Origin: Rhodococcus sp. 105337 | Lineage (GTDB): Bacteria; Actinomycetota; Actinomycetes; Mycobacteriales; Mycobacteriaceae | Assembly (NCBI RefSeq): GCF_012844225.1 | Contig: NZ_JABAGQ010000017.1 | Span: forward strand, 1 to 64,000 | Length of the DNA stretch: 64,000 nt | Reading direction: 5' to 3' | Shown here: piece by piece, positions 1-9,529 of the stretch | How positions within the stretch are numbered: position 1 is the stretch's first letter | Layout of the letters: each line of letters begins with the position of its first letter | Program-made: the position numbers and the translations under genes | Notes under the pieces: model-generated | The model's database searches: none | Told to the model about the DNA's origin: nothing | Seen by the model: only the letters and a program-made list of their open reading frames with translations

Positions 1-75
1 AAGCAGTTCGGTGTGGAGACGATGTGTGTCGGTGGTGGTCAGGGTATGGCGATGGTGCTCGAACGCCTGAGCTGA
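1..75 (+). CDS. Acetyl-CoA acetyltransferase (thiolase), C-terminal end only
   Basis: Only the last 24 codons are in the window; the gene begins to the left. The tail contains the thiolase C-terminal active-site block CVGGGQG, whose cysteine is the general base in Claisen condensation or thiolysis, followed by MAMVLERLS and a TGA stop. Thiolases interconvert acetyl-CoA with acetoacetyl-CoA or 3-ketoacyl-CoA. Two SDR reductases follow on the same strand, but a perfect hairpin separates them, so transcription probably ends here. Substrate chain length cannot be judged from this fragment. Confidence 0.85.
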   Translation, partial: KQFGVETMCVGGGQGMAMVLERLS

Positions 76-104
76 TCTCGCCGATATAGGCCCCAGCTAT
101 TCCA

Positions 105-144
105 CCGTTAGGCCGCATGTCTGAAAAGACATGCGGCCTAACGG
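105..144 (+). terminator. Perfect 18-bp-arm hairpin after the thiolase
   Basis: Arms 105-122 and 127-144 are exact reverse complements around a GAAA tetraloop, 30 nt after the thiolase stop. There is no clean T-tract behind it (gtttcaagagctttct), which is common for intrinsic terminators in high-GC actinobacteria. It is most likely the thiolase terminator. Confidence 0.75.
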
Positions 145-229
145 GTTTCAAGAGCTTTCTGCTTTGTAAAACCGCCAGAACTGGGCTATACATCTTGTGT
201 AGGCCCCGTCACACCGAGGAGATCATCGC

Positions 230-991
230 ATGTCTGTGCTCGACAGATTCCGTCTCGACGACCGCGTCGCCATCGTCACCGGCGCATCCTCGGGCCTCGG
301 TGTCGCGTTCGCGCAGGCGCTCGCCGAGGCCGGGGCGGACGTCGTTCTTGCGGCGCGCCGCGTCGACAGGCTCGAGCAGACCGCCGAACTCGTCCGTGCC
401 GCCGGGCGCCGCGCGGTAACCGTCGAGACCGATATCGCCGATCCCGACCAGGCGCAACGCATGGTCGACACGGCTGTCGAGCAGCTCGGCAAGGTCGACA
501 TTCTCATCAACAACGCAGGGATCGGCACCGCGGTACCCGCGACCAAGGAAACCCCCGACCAGTTCCGCCGCGTCATCGACATCAATCTCAACGGGTCGTA
601 CTGGGCGGCACAGGCCGCCGGCCGCGTCATGCAGCCCGGAAGCTCCGTCCTGAACATTTCGTCGGTGCTGGGCCTGACCACGGCGGGTCTTCCGCAGGCC
701 GCCTACGCCGCCAGCAAAGCCGGCATCATCGGCCTCACCCGCGACCTCGCGCAGCAGTGGGGCACCCGGAAGGGCATCCGCGTCAACGCACTTGCGCCGG
801 GGTTCTTCCGGACCGAGATGACCGACGAATACCAGCCGGGATACCTCGACACCATGAAATCCCGAATCATCCTGGGCCGCACCGGAGACCCGGCGGAAAT
901 CGCCGCCACTGCCGTGTGGCTGGTCTCGGAGGCGGCCGCGTACGTGACCGGTCAGACCATCGCGGTCGACGGCGGCCTCACCATCAACTGA
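230..991 (+). CDS. SDR family NAD(P)-dependent oxidoreductase
   Basis: A 253-residue classical short-chain dehydrogenase. Visible motifs are the Rossmann glycine motif TGASSGLG (17-24), the NNAG structural motif, the SS of the catalytic serine region, and the catalytic pair in YAASK (Tyr159, Lys163). The length is typical. A GAGGAG-type ribosome site precedes ATG230. It is followed 43 nt later by a second reductase on the same strand, so the two are probably co-transcribed. Family members oxidise or reduce hydroxyl/keto groups, often on acyl-CoA or steroid-type substrates in this lineage; the exact substrate is not deducible. Confidence 0.85.
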   Translation: MSVLDRFRLDDRVAIVTGASSGLGVAFAQALAEAGADVVLAARRVDRLEQTAELVRAAGRRAVTVETDIADPDQAQRMVDTAVEQLGKVDILINNAGIGTAVPATKETPDQFRRVIDINLNGSYWAAQAAGRVMQPGSSVLNISSVLGLTTAGLPQAAYAASKAGIIGLTRDLAQQWGTRKGIRVNALAPGFFRTEMTDEYQPGYLDTMKSRIILGRTGDPAEIAATAVWLVSEAAAYVTGQTIAVDGGLTIN

Positions 992-1034
992 CCGCTCCAC
1001 CCATCCCGACGATCCACCCCCACGGAGGTTTGCA

Positions 1035-1793
1035 GTGAGCTCAACAGTCCGCACCGCCATCGTCACCGGAGCCGCACGCGGTATCGGTGCTGCCGTCGCC
1101 AAGCGACTCGCCCAGGACGGCCTCCAGGTCGCTGTTCTCGACCTCGACGCCGACGCCTGCGCCGACACGGTCTCCGCCATCGAGGCGGCCGGCGGCAAGG
1201 CGCTCGCCGTGGGCGCGAACGTCGCCGACGAAGAATCCGTCGCTGCGGCCGTGGAGAAGGTTGCCACGGAACTCGGCGAGCCCACCGTGCTGATCAACAA
1301 CGCCGGGATCACCCGCGACAATCTCCTGTTCAAGATGACGGTCGACGAGTGGGATTCCGTCATGGCTGTGCACCTGCGCGGTGCGTTCCTGATGTCGCGC
1401 GCAACGCAGAAGTACATGGTCGACAACAAGTTCGGACGTATCGTCAATCTGTCGAGCACGTCGGCGCAGGGAAATCGCGGACAGGTCAACTACTCTGCGG
1501 CCAAGGCGGGCATTCAGGGCTTCACCAAGACACTCTCCATCGAACTGGGCAAGTTCGGTGTCACCGCCAACGCGATTGCGCCGGGCTTCATCGAGACCGA
1601 GATGACCGCCGCTACCGCAGAGCGCGTCGGGGTGCCGTTCGAGGATTACAAGAAGGCCGCCGCGGCACAGATCCCGGTCGCGCGCGTCGGCAAGCCCGAC
1701 GACATCGCACACACCGCCTCGTTCCTCGCATCCGAGGGTGCGGGGTTCGTCTCCGGGCAGGTCATCTACGTGGCAGGTGGACCCAAGGACTGA
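1035..1793 (+). CDS. 3-oxoacyl-ACP/acyl-CoA reductase (FabG-like SDR)
   Basis: A 252-residue SDR beginning at GTG1035 with GGAGG about 6 nt upstream. It has TGAARGIG near the N-terminus, NNAG in the middle and the catalytic Y153-SAA-K157. The close match to FabG-type reductases (for example GFIETEMT after the active site and the C-terminal SGQVIYVAGG) suggests NADPH-dependent reduction of a 3-ketoacyl thioester. Lying after a thiolase and another SDR, it more likely serves a beta-oxidation-like or reductive acyl-CoA pathway than housekeeping fatty-acid synthesis, but that is inference. A strong hairpin follows its stop. Confidence 0.85.
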   Translation: MSSTVRTAIVTGAARGIGAAVAKRLAQDGLQVAVLDLDADACADTVSAIEAAGGKALAVGANVADEESVAAAVEKVATELGEPTVLINNAGITRDNLLFKMTVDEWDSVMAVHLRGAFLMSRATQKYMVDNKFGRIVNLSSTSAQGNRGQVNYSAAKAGIQGFTKTLSIELGKFGVTANAIAPGFIETEMTAATAERVGVPFEDYKKAAAAQIPVARVGKPDDIAHTASFLASEGAGFVSGQVIYVAGGPKD

Positions 1794-1807
1794 GGCACAC
1801 CGCAGTC

Positions 1808-1852
1808 GGCGGCGCCGCGATCCCTGAAGCTCTCGGGGATCGCGGCGCCGCC
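1808..1852 (+). terminator. 17-bp-arm hairpin terminator
   Basis: Arms 1808-1824 and 1836-1852 are exact reverse complements (GGCGGCGCCGCGATCCC and partner) with an 11-nt loop, 15 nt after the FabG-like stop. This is the likely end of the two-gene SDR transcript. Confidence 0.75.
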
Positions 1853-2078
1853 GTTGTATGTGGCCTGCCGAGCGGGTGACGAGACCCCGTCCGGCCACGA
1901 GCAACGACCCCCGACTCTTCTGAAACACGGCTGAACCGGGCGCGCTTTCCGTACAGTCGTAACGGCAATGCCGGCGGTTCCGATTTCACACGGTGAAGGC
2001 ACGCGCGGCGCGTACTGCGGAGATTTCCGCGGTACGCGCCGACGCCTGCCACAGCTGTAGAGCTCCATCGGAGGAAGC
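1853..2078 (+). other. Intergenic region upstream of the secreted hydrolase
   Basis: There is no gene here. The stretch probably carries the promoter of the downstream hydrolase; TACAGT at 1952-1957 is a possible -10 box but no good -35 partner is evident. It ends in a strong ribosome site (GGAGGA, 2070-2075) that belongs to a short leader ORF rather than to the hydrolase itself. Confidence 0.4.
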
Positions 2079-2114
2079 ATGAATGTCGTTGTCCCGCAGT
2101 GCAGGGTCAAATGA
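2079..2114 (+). CDS. Putative 11-residue leader peptide coupled to the hydrolase
   Basis: ATG2079 sits right behind GGAGGAAGC, the best ribosome site in the region, and reads MNVVVPQCRVK before a TGA (2112-2114) that overlaps the ATG at 2111 of the secreted hydrolase (ATGA). The geometry is that of translational coupling. Alternatively the true hydrolase start is elsewhere and this is coincidence, or a small indel separates the good ribosome site from the gene. Only conservation in relatives would show that it is translated. Confidence 0.35.
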   Translation: MNVVVPQCRVK

Positions 2115-2971
2115 GAAGGCGCGCCGGTGTGCGGGCAACTCTGGTGGCCGCCGTCGCGACTGTGAGCATGGTGTGGCCCGGGTCGGCGATGAGCGACACG
2201 GTGGTGGATCAAGGTGTTCGGTACGTCGCGCTCGGTGATTCGCGGGCTGCGGGACCGTATCTCGACGCAGCCGCGATGATCGGTGGATGTGCCCGTTCCG
2301 ATGTGGGGTATCCGGCGCTGGTGGCGCACGCACTTCGTCCCGCGTCGTTCATCAATGTGTCGTGCGCAGGTGCCCGCACCGACAATGTCTCCAGAATCCC
2401 GCAGGACACGAAGACCGGACAGGTACCGCGCCAGCTGGACCTTCTCGCAGCCGACACCACCCTGGTGACCCTCAGCATCGGTGGCAACGACGTCGGGTGG
2501 CGCACCCTGGTCTCCGCCTGCTACACCGATCTTCCGGGCGGAGATGCGTACTGCCGGTCCAATCCGAACGTCGCGGCTCGAATGGCTGCCGCACTCGACA
2601 CGCTGGGTCCGAAAGTGACCGCGACCCTCGGCAAGATCCGGCAGAAGGCGCCCGGCGCGAGGGTCCTGCTCGTCGGGCACGGCGGCATCTTCGGTGACCG
2701 CGGGTGCTGGCCGAACATCCCCACCAGCGACGCCGACGCCTCCTTCGTCAAGGGGTTCTTCGGCCGGATGAACCAGGTACTCGCCGGTGCAGCCGCGAAC
2801 ACCGGTGCCGAATTCGTGGATGTCGCCGGGGGTTCGGAGGGGCACGACGCGTGCGCCGCTCCCGACCAGCGCTGGTTCGAGGGACAGCAGTCGCTGTCTT
2901 TTGCAGCACCGATGCATCCGACCACGGCCGGGATGCGTCATATCGCGGGACGTGTCGTGGCTGCGTGGTAG
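2111..2971 (+). CDS. Secreted SGNH/GDSL-family esterase/lipase
   Basis: A 286-residue protein from ATG2111 (GTG2099 is an alternative start). The N-terminus is a signal peptide: MRRR, a hydrophobic stretch, then a small-residue cleavage region near residue 25. The mature part carries the SGNH blocks: GDS with nucleophile Ser44 (GDSRAAG), GGND in the middle, and a C-terminal MHPTTAG giving the catalytic His. Such enzymes hydrolyse acyl esters outside the membrane, possibly envelope or host/plant lipids. The stop is 82 nt before an unrelated SRPBCC gene. The start overlaps a short leader ORF. The specific substrate is unknown. Confidence 0.8.
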   Translation: MRRRAGVRATLVAAVATVSMVWPGSAMSDTVVDQGVRYVALGDSRAAGPYLDAAAMIGGCARSDVGYPALVAHALRPASFINVSCAGARTDNVSRIPQDTKTGQVPRQLDLLAADTTLVTLSIGGNDVGWRTLVSACYTDLPGGDAYCRSNPNVAARMAAALDTLGPKVTATLGKIRQKAPGARVLLVGHGGIFGDRGCWPNIPTSDADASFVKGFFGRMNQVLAGAAANTGAEFVDVAGGSEGHDACAAPDQRWFEGQQSLSFAAPMHPTTAGMRHIAGRVVAAW

Positions 2972-3053
2972 CAGGCCCGATCTCCCACAGTCCCGAGGCG
3001 GATCGGGAAGAGTAGTCCCTGTGCGACCGCGCAGGGTCGCGTGGGGAGGGCCC

Positions 3054-3581
3054 ATGTTCGGCGACCGCTGGGGTGTGACCGACGCCGAGGTCGCCCGCCG
3101 CTACCCGTGTGACGACTTCGTCCCCGATCCGACTCTTCAGGCGTGGAGGGGCGTCACCGTGCGCGCCGCTCCGGCTGTCGTCTGGCCTTGGGTCACCCAG
3201 CTCCAGATGGCGCCGTATTCGTACGACTGGATAGACAACGGTGGCCGTCGTTCTCCGCAGACACTGCTCGATATCCCTCCACCGGAGCCCGGCCGGCCCT
3301 TCACGCGCACGGCGAACCACCCGCAAGGACGGTTGCTCGCGGTCGAAACGCAGGTGCACTACACGGGACGGATCATGGGCGCTGTCATGTCGTATGTGCT
3401 CGTCCCCGCGGGCCCGCACACGAGGTTGCTGTTGAAGCTCGTGATGAGCGGGGCCGGCGTGCTGGCTCCGGCGATCTGTGTCGGCGACCTCGTCATGGCG
3501 AGAAGGCAACTGCTCAATCTCGCAAGGCTCGCCGAGCACACGTCGCCGCCGGACGACGCACAAGGGTCCACGGCGATCTAG
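3054..3581 (+). CDS. SRPBCC-family (START-like) small-molecule-binding protein
   Basis: A 175-residue protein from ATG3054, with GGGGAGG upstream deciding the start. The pattern VRAAPAVVWPWVTQL, followed by a Tyr/Trp-rich segment (APYSYDWIDNGG), is the beginning of an SRPBCC/polyketide-cyclase-like fold that forms a deep hydrophobic pocket. No catalytic residue can be assigned. It has no signal peptide and is likely cytosolic. It is followed by an extended hairpin and then the convergent Lrp/AsnC gene. Its ligand and role are unknown; the family assignment rests on sequence pattern only. Confidence 0.6.
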   Translation: MFGDRWGVTDAEVARRYPCDDFVPDPTLQAWRGVTVRAAPAVVWPWVTQLQMAPYSYDWIDNGGRRSPQTLLDIPPPEPGRPFTRTANHPQGRLLAVETQVHYTGRIMGAVMSYVLVPAGPHTRLLLKLVMSGAGVLAPAICVGDLVMARRQLLNLARLAEHTSPPDDAQGSTAI

Positions 3582-3583
3582 CT

Positions 3584-3624
3584 TTGGTGGGATAGTGCCC
3601 GCTATCCGGGCACTTTGTCACCAA
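3584..3624. terminator. Nested hairpin between convergent genes
   Basis: An inner perfect stem AGTGCCCG/CGGGCACT (3594-3601 with 3607-3614) is enclosed by TTGGTG/CACCAA (3584-3589 with 3619-3624). It lies between the SRPBCC gene (+) and the Lrp/AsnC gene (-) and is followed by CTTTT on the plus strand, so it could end transcription from either side. Confidence 0.6.
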
Positions 3625-3692
3625 ACTTTTCACTCGACCTCCGCCGTCCCGTACCGAGTGTTCCGCCACACAACATCTTCCACCGTGCCGCA

Positions 3693-4229
3693 TCACCGTT
3701 CCGGCACCGCTGTCGTCTGCGGTGGGCGATACGCGGGTGCCTTCGCCGACCCGCTGGGTTGGAGTGTGCGCAACAGCGGCATCACCCGGAAGGGCACGAC
3801 GTTCGACAGCACCATCACGCTCGTCGAGCGGGTGATGATCGACGACCGGTTCAACTCGATGAGGGTGTGTTGTAGTCCGAGGTGGGAGTCGGCGGCGATG
3901 CGGCACAGGATGTCACCGGTTCCCGTGGTCGAAAATGCTTCCAGCACGCCGGGAATGGATTCCAGTACTTCGCGAATGGTGGCGAGTGCCCCCTGGGCGA
4001 TCTCCATCGTGACGAACGCCTGGACATCGAATCCTGCGGCGGCGAGATCGACCTGTGGCCCGTATCCGGCGATGAGGCCGCCGTCTTCGAGTCGTCGCAA
4101 CCGGGCAGCGCCGGTGGCACGAGCGACGCGGAGTCGCCGGGACAGTTCGAGTACTCCGATCTTGGGATCCGAGTGGAGGACTTCGAGGAGCGCGAAATCC
4201 AGTTTGTCGAGTTGCAGGACGTCACGCAC
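3693..4229 (-). CDS. Lrp/AsnC family transcriptional regulator, divergent from hppD
   Basis: A 178-residue protein from GTG4229 (AAGGA upstream on the minus strand). It has an N-terminal HTH beginning LDKLDFALLEVLHSDPKIG with recognition helix near LRVARATGAARLRRLE, then a RAM/AsnC ligand-binding domain (VTMEIAQGALATIREVLE, then TTGTGDILCRI). These regulators form octamers that sense amino acids or related keto acids. The divergent 4-hydroxyphenylpyruvate dioxygenase gene starts 180 nt away, so it probably controls tyrosine catabolism in response to tyrosine, phenylalanine or a derived keto acid. Effector and sign of regulation are inferred. Confidence 0.8.
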   Translation of the reverse strand: MRDVLQLDKLDFALLEVLHSDPKIGVLELSRRLRVARATGAARLRRLEDGGLIAGYGPQVDLAAAGFDVQAFVTMEIAQGALATIREVLESIPGVLEAFSTTGTGDILCRIAADSHLGLQHTLIELNRSSIITRSTSVMVLSNVVPFRVMPLLRTLQPSGSAKAPAYRPPQTTAVPER

Positions 4230-5615
<1,386 letters not shown>

Positions 5616-5627
5616 CGACGCGCACGG

Positions 5628-6239
5628 TCATCGGTCCGGTGCCGGCGGCGACTCCGAGACGATTCCGCGCACCGCGAGCGAGAGTGCGTGACGTGCGAGT
5701 GGATCGGACACGTTGCCGGACCCGAGCAGGAGCGCCCCGGGCAGGTCGACGACGCAGTACTTCACGAGGGTGAGTGCGGTCGCATCCTCCCTGCCCCACT
5801 GTTCGACGGCGAGCACGGTGAGCAGGGTGGTCAGGGTGCGTCGCAGTCCGCCCAGCTGGTCGCGCTGAGACTCTGCGAGGTCCGGGGTGCGCAGATCGTC
5901 GAGGGTGACCGCGAGCAGCAGTTGCGCGCCGAACTCGTCGCGCTCCGCATAGGTGGCCGGCGCGAGCGCTGCCGCGACGATCGCTTCCGTGGGGCCGGAG
6001 GCCGTCAGGGTGCTGTCGGCGATGTCGCGCTGGAACTCGAGGAATCGGGTGGCCTCGCGTGCCCACACGGACGCCAGCAGACCGTCCCGGGAGCCGAACG
6101 CGTTGTAGATCGCACCGTTCGATGCTCCCGAGACGTCGCTGAGTGCCCGGATCGTCACGCCGGGTGTGCCTCGCCGTACCCACAGGTGGCGCGCGTGATC
6201 GAGCAGATCGTCGAGGTCGTGCCGGCGAGGTCGTCCCAC
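5628..6239 (-). CDS. TetR family transcriptional regulator
   Basis: A 203-residue regulator. Its N-terminal HTH is TetR-like: VTIRALSDVSGASNGAIYNAFGSRDGLLASVW, i.e. the usual ...Y-F-x-(S/N)-(K/R)-(D/E)-x-L signature. The C-terminal ligand domain is all-helical and not specific. It is the downstream neighbour of an enoyl-CoA hydratase-like gene read in the same direction (42 nt gap), and a palindrome at 7004 lies before that gene, making local control of fatty-acyl metabolism plausible. It converges with hppD, only 12 nt away. Confidence 0.85.
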   Translation of the reverse strand: MGRPRRHDLDDLLDHARHLWVRRGTPGVTIRALSDVSGASNGAIYNAFGSRDGLLASVWAREATRFLEFQRDIADSTLTASGPTEAIVAAALAPATYAERDEFGAQLLLAVTLDDLRTPDLAESQRDQLGGLRRTLTTLLTVLAVEQWGREDATALTLVKYCVVDLPGALLLGSGNVSDPLARHALSLAVRGIVSESPPAPDR

Positions 6240-6281
6240 GGTGTCCCTATCGGTCGGCGGGGTGTGCAGGTGTGGTGACGG

Positions 6282-6944
6282 TCAGCCCATCGGCTGCTGG
6301 AGGGCTGCGACGGCCGAGGTGAACATCGTCTGCTTGATCGCACCCAGCGTCTTGCGGTCCTTGCCTGCGAGAGGCCGGACGATGTCGGCCGCACCGGTCT
6401 GCAGATCGTCGAGGCCGGCGACGGCGTCCACGAGACCGTCCTGGAGGGCCTGCGGTCCGGGGTAGCGATGTCCGGTGGTCATCGCGGTGACTGCCGTCCG
6501 GGGAGTGAGCTTGCTGGTGATCAGGGAGGACATGCCGGGCGTGAACGGGATGTGGATGTCGACTTCCGGGAAGCACAGGTAGCCGCGGTCGTCTCGCATG
6601 ATTCGGTAATCGTGTGCCATCGCCAGCATCGCCCCTGCTCCGAAGGCGTGTCCGTTCAGGGCCGCGACCGTCGGCACGGGCAGGGTCAGGACGCGCGCGA
6701 ACAGAGCATGGACGCGGTCCACGTAGGACGTGTACTCGTCCAGGTGCTGCCCGAGCCAGTCGAGATCCAGGCCGTTGGAGTAGAACTTTCCGGAACCGAT
6801 CGTGACCAGTGCGGCCGCGTCGGTGCCGGCCTCGAGTTCGTCGAGGCACTTCTCGACGGCGGTGAGCCACTCCGGGCCGAAGCGGTTCTCGTCGTCACCG
6901 AGGTTCAGCGTCCAGATCGGGCCGTCCTGAGTGATCGATGGCAT
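6282..6944 (-). CDS. Enoyl-CoA hydratase/isomerase family protein
   Basis: A 220-residue crotonase-fold protein from ATG6944 with AAAGGGG upstream. It shows the oxyanion-hole region GSGKFYSNGLDLDWL and the second motif NGHAFGAGAML, followed by FPEVDIHIPFTPGM. The pattern with a single acidic residue and the short C-terminus resembles delta3,delta2-enoyl-CoA isomerases more than hydratases. These shift double bonds in unsaturated fatty acyl-CoA so that beta-oxidation can proceed. A TetR gene lies downstream and a TetR-type palindrome upstream. Hydratase versus isomerase is not settled. Confidence 0.8.
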   Translation of the reverse strand: MPSITQDGPIWTLNLGDDENRFGPEWLTAVEKCLDELEAGTDAAALVTIGSGKFYSNGLDLDWLGQHLDEYTSYVDRVHALFARVLTLPVPTVAALNGHAFGAGAMLAMAHDYRIMRDDRGYLCFPEVDIHIPFTPGMSSLITSKLTPRTAVTAMTTGHRYPGPQALQDGLVDAVAGLDDLQTGAADIVRPLAGKDRKTLGAIKQTMFTSAVAALQQPMG

Positions 6945-7003
6945 GTGTGACCCCTTTCGTAGGCAGGTCCGCAACGAGGTGGCGGAACAGCGCCGACCTT
7001 AAC

Positions 7004-7017
7004 AGAGCAAGTGCTCT
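7004..7017. promoter_or_regulatory. TetR-type operator candidate AGAGCA-AG-TGCTCT
   Basis: A perfect 14-bp palindrome (AGAGCA, 2-nt centre, TGCTCT), 60 nt upstream of the enoyl-CoA isomerase-like start. TetR-family repressors commonly bind such symmetric AGAGC/GCTCT elements. Related elements recur at 17741 and 17798. Confidence 0.5.
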
Positions 7018-7086
7018 AAAACGGATCTGCCTCGTGCATGCCGGGTTCCGGGCGGAGGTGAACGGTGCCGCGAATAGGGGTCCTGG

Positions 7087-7530
7087 TCAGGCCAGGTCGC
7101 GAAGCTGACTGCGCAGGGCCTGCTCGGTGTGCCGGACGGCGGTGCCCACGATCGGCTCGATCAGCTTGCCCAATGCCATTCCTGCCAGACCGCCCGGCAA
7201 TTGGTATACGAAATCGACGTCGAGCCGGGTCCTTTCGTCGCCGATCTCGATGAAGCGCCACGTCGAGGCCGACCGCATGCCCGCCACGGACTCGAGGGCG
7301 AGGGAGCGGCCGAATTCCCATTCGACGACCTCGACCCGCGAGTCGAGAGTCTTGGGTCCCACGCGCATTGTTGCGTCGTAGACGGTTCCCAGGCCGCTGA
7401 CCTGCGTGCCCACGGGCTGGAATCGGGTCATTCCGAACATCCACTCGGGAACGGTCCGGTGGTCGTCGACGTAGGCGAAGGCGACGTCGGCCGGAATCTC
7501 GGCTGTCGCGCTGTGGCGGAGATGGATCAT
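7087..7530 (-). CDS. SRPBCC family protein
   Basis: A 147-residue protein starting at ATG7530 behind AAGGA. The beginning HSATAEIPADVAFAYVDDHRTVPEWMFGM, with later WRFIEIGDERTRLDVDFVYQL and a C-terminal helix containing GTAVRHTEQALRSQL, is a typical SRPBCC (polyketide cyclase/dehydrase-like) pattern. It presumably binds a hydrophobic ligand in the cytosol. It is divergent from the NDMA-type alcohol dehydrogenase with 148 nt between starts, so the two may share control. No catalytic function can be assigned. Confidence 0.7.
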   Translation of the reverse strand: MIHLRHSATAEIPADVAFAYVDDHRTVPEWMFGMTRFQPVGTQVSGLGTVYDATMRVGPKTLDSRVEVVEWEFGRSLALESVAGMRSASTWRFIEIGDERTRLDVDFVYQLPGGLAGMALGKLIEPIVGTAVRHTEQALRSQLRDLA

Positions 7531-7678
7531 GTCACCGGTCCTTCGAGGTAAGTGCGACGGAGGGTACGGGGAACCGCAGCGCCGGGACAGGGGGATTCCC
7601 GAACCCATTGCCCGATCGTCCGCGCAGTGCTTGAATTCGGCGTGACGCACATCACAATTATCCTGCTCGGGAGGCCCG

Positions 7679-8806
7679 GTGAAGACGAAAGCGGCAGTGA
7701 TCAAGGGAATCGACCGCCCGTGGGAGATCGAGGAGATCGACCTCGGCGACCCGGTGGCGGGTGAGGTGCAGGTCCGTTTGGCTGCCTCGGGCCTGTGCCA
7801 CTCGGACGAGCATCTCCGCACGGGCGCAACTCCGCTTCCGTTCTTCCCGGTTCTGGGCGGACACGAGGGTGCCGGCGTGGTCACCAAAGTCGGTCCGGGA
7901 GTGACGACCCTCGAGGAGGGTGACCACGTCGTCCTCGCATTCATCCCCGCGTGCGGCCGCTGCCGATCGTGCGCCAAGGGCTTGCAGAACATCTGCGACG
8001 AGGGAGCGGGCCTGCTCACGGGGCAGGCGATCTCGGACAAGACTTATCGCGCGAGCTTGAACGGCGACCCGGTCCTGCAGATGTGCCTGCTCGGCACTTT
8101 CGCCCCGTACGTCACGGTCAACGAAGCCTCGGTGATCAAGATCGAGAAAGACATTCCGCTCGAGAAGGCCGCACTCCTCGGCTGCGGGGTCGCTACGGGA
8201 TGGGGTTCGGCCACGGAAATCGGCGGAACCAAGCTCGGCGACACCGTCGTGGTCGTCGGTATCGGCGGCGTCGGCATCAACTCGGTTCAGGGCGCGGCTC
8301 ACGCGGGCGCCCGGTTCGTCGTCGCAATCGATCCCGTCGAGTACAAGAGGCAGAAGGCGAAAGAATTCGGCGCAAGTCACACGTTCTCGTCACTCGAGGA
8401 GGCGGCGCCGGTGATCGGTGAGATCACCTGGGGCGCAATGGCCGATGTCACGATCATCACTGTGGGGGAGATCCACGGGGACATCATCGCGCCCGCGCTC
8501 TCGGTCACGGCGAAGGGTGGGCAGGTCGTCGTCGTCGGAATGGGCAACGCAACCGACACGCAGGTCACTCTGAGTCTGTTCGAACTGACGCTTCTCCAAA
8601 AGAGACTGCAGGGCGCCATTTTCGGCGGCACAGGTCCGCGTTCGCAGATCCCGAAACTGCTCGACCTCTACCGCAACAAACAACTCGATCTCGACGGCCT
8701 CGTCACCAACACCTACAAACTCGAGGACATCAACCAGGGGTACGAAGATATGCACGCGGGCAAGAACCTGCGCGGCCTCGTCGTCTACGGAGACGACGAC
8801 TACTGA
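7679..8806 (+). CDS. NDMA-dependent (mycofactocin-type) zinc alcohol dehydrogenase
   Basis: A 375-residue medium-chain dehydrogenase from GTG7679 with GGGAGG upstream. It carries the catalytic-zinc segment (CHSDEH, then GGHEGAGVV), the structural-zinc cysteines in CGRCRSCAKGLQNIC and the nucleotide loop GIGGVGIN. The overall pattern, including the LLTG segment after the cysteines and the C-terminal GKNLRGLVVYGDDDY, matches actinobacterial NDMA-dependent nicotinoprotein ADHs that hold NAD tightly and need an external acceptor such as mycofactocin. No mycofactocin biosynthesis genes are in the window. The physiological alcohol is unknown. Confidence 0.85.
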   Translation: MKTKAAVIKGIDRPWEIEEIDLGDPVAGEVQVRLAASGLCHSDEHLRTGATPLPFFPVLGGHEGAGVVTKVGPGVTTLEEGDHVVLAFIPACGRCRSCAKGLQNICDEGAGLLTGQAISDKTYRASLNGDPVLQMCLLGTFAPYVTVNEASVIKIEKDIPLEKAALLGCGVATGWGSATEIGGTKLGDTVVVVGIGGVGINSVQGAAHAGARFVVAIDPVEYKRQKAKEFGASHTFSSLEEAAPVIGEITWGAMADVTIITVGEIHGDIIAPALSVTAKGGQVVVVGMGNATDTQVTLSLFELTLLQKRLQGAIFGGTGPRSQIPKLLDLYRNKQLDLDGLVTNTYKLEDINQGYEDMHAGKNLRGLVVYGDDDY

Positions 8807-8858
8807 CCCCGCTCCGCTCGGGTGAGGTGGCCGGGGACCGTCCCCTACGGTGTTGTCC

Positions 8859-9485
8859 ATGGACATGCATGAGGATCCGGTCTCCGGCGACGTCGGGTCG
8901 TGGCGGCGTTACGGACCCCCGACCTTGCCAAAACCTCTTGCGGCGGCCCTCGAAGCGTTCGCCGAACGCGGGTACGACGGCACCTCGATCCGGGAGATCG
9001 CGTCGAGGGCTGGATTGTCGGTGCCTGGGCTGTACCACCATTACCCGTCGAAGCAGGCCCTGCTCGTCTCGCTCACCACCACCGTGATGCACGACCTGCT
9101 CGACCGCAGCCGCCGGGCGCTCGCCGAGGCCGGCCCGACACCGTCGGAGCAGTTCGACGCCGTGGTCGAATCGCTCCTGCGTTTCCATATGGTCCGGCGG
9201 GATCAGGCGTTCGTGGCATCCACCGAGATGCGCAGTATGGAACCCGCGAGCCGTGCGGCCTTCGTCGCCTTGCGCGACGAACAGCAGCGCATGCTCGACG
9301 GGATCGTCGAAGGCGGGGTGGCGACCGGGGAGTTCACGACTCCGTATCCCAAGGACGCCAGCCGCGCGGTGACGACGATGTGTGTCGGTGTCGCGAGCTG
9401 GTATCGCCCGGACGGCCCGTCGAGTCCCGATGACATCGTCCATCGGTACCTGGTCATTGCACGGAGCACCGTCGGGGCGCGGTAG
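8859..9485 (+). CDS. TetR family regulator upstream of the ACAD-kinase-SDR operon
   Basis: A 208-residue protein from ATG8859 (GTG8850 or ATG8865 are alternatives; no clear ribosome site, so it may be leaderless). The HTH reads YDGTSIREIASRAGLSVPGLYHHYPSKQALLVSL, a canonical TetR N-terminus. It is transcribed in the same direction as the next three genes, and the 87-nt gap holds a near-perfect 22-bp palindrome at 9530-9551. The simplest reading is a local repressor of the acyl-CoA operon lifted by an acyl-CoA ligand; binding is inferred. Confidence 0.85.
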   Translation: MDMHEDPVSGDVGSWRRYGPPTLPKPLAAALEAFAERGYDGTSIREIASRAGLSVPGLYHHYPSKQALLVSLTTTVMHDLLDRSRRALAEAGPTPSEQFDAVVESLLRFHMVRRDQAFVASTEMRSMEPASRAAFVALRDEQQRMLDGIVEGGVATGEFTTPYPKDASRAVTTMCVGVASWYRPDGPSSPDDIVHRYLVIARSTVGAR

Positions 9486-9529
9486 AGCCGGGGTTGACCC
9501 ACTCTCCGGGATATGCCACCGTAGCGGTC

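Noticed and set aside
209-1489. Long minus-strand open frame across the two SDR genes
   Set aside because: It is a shadow of high-GC coding sequence; the plus-strand frames contain full SDR motifs and ribosome sites.
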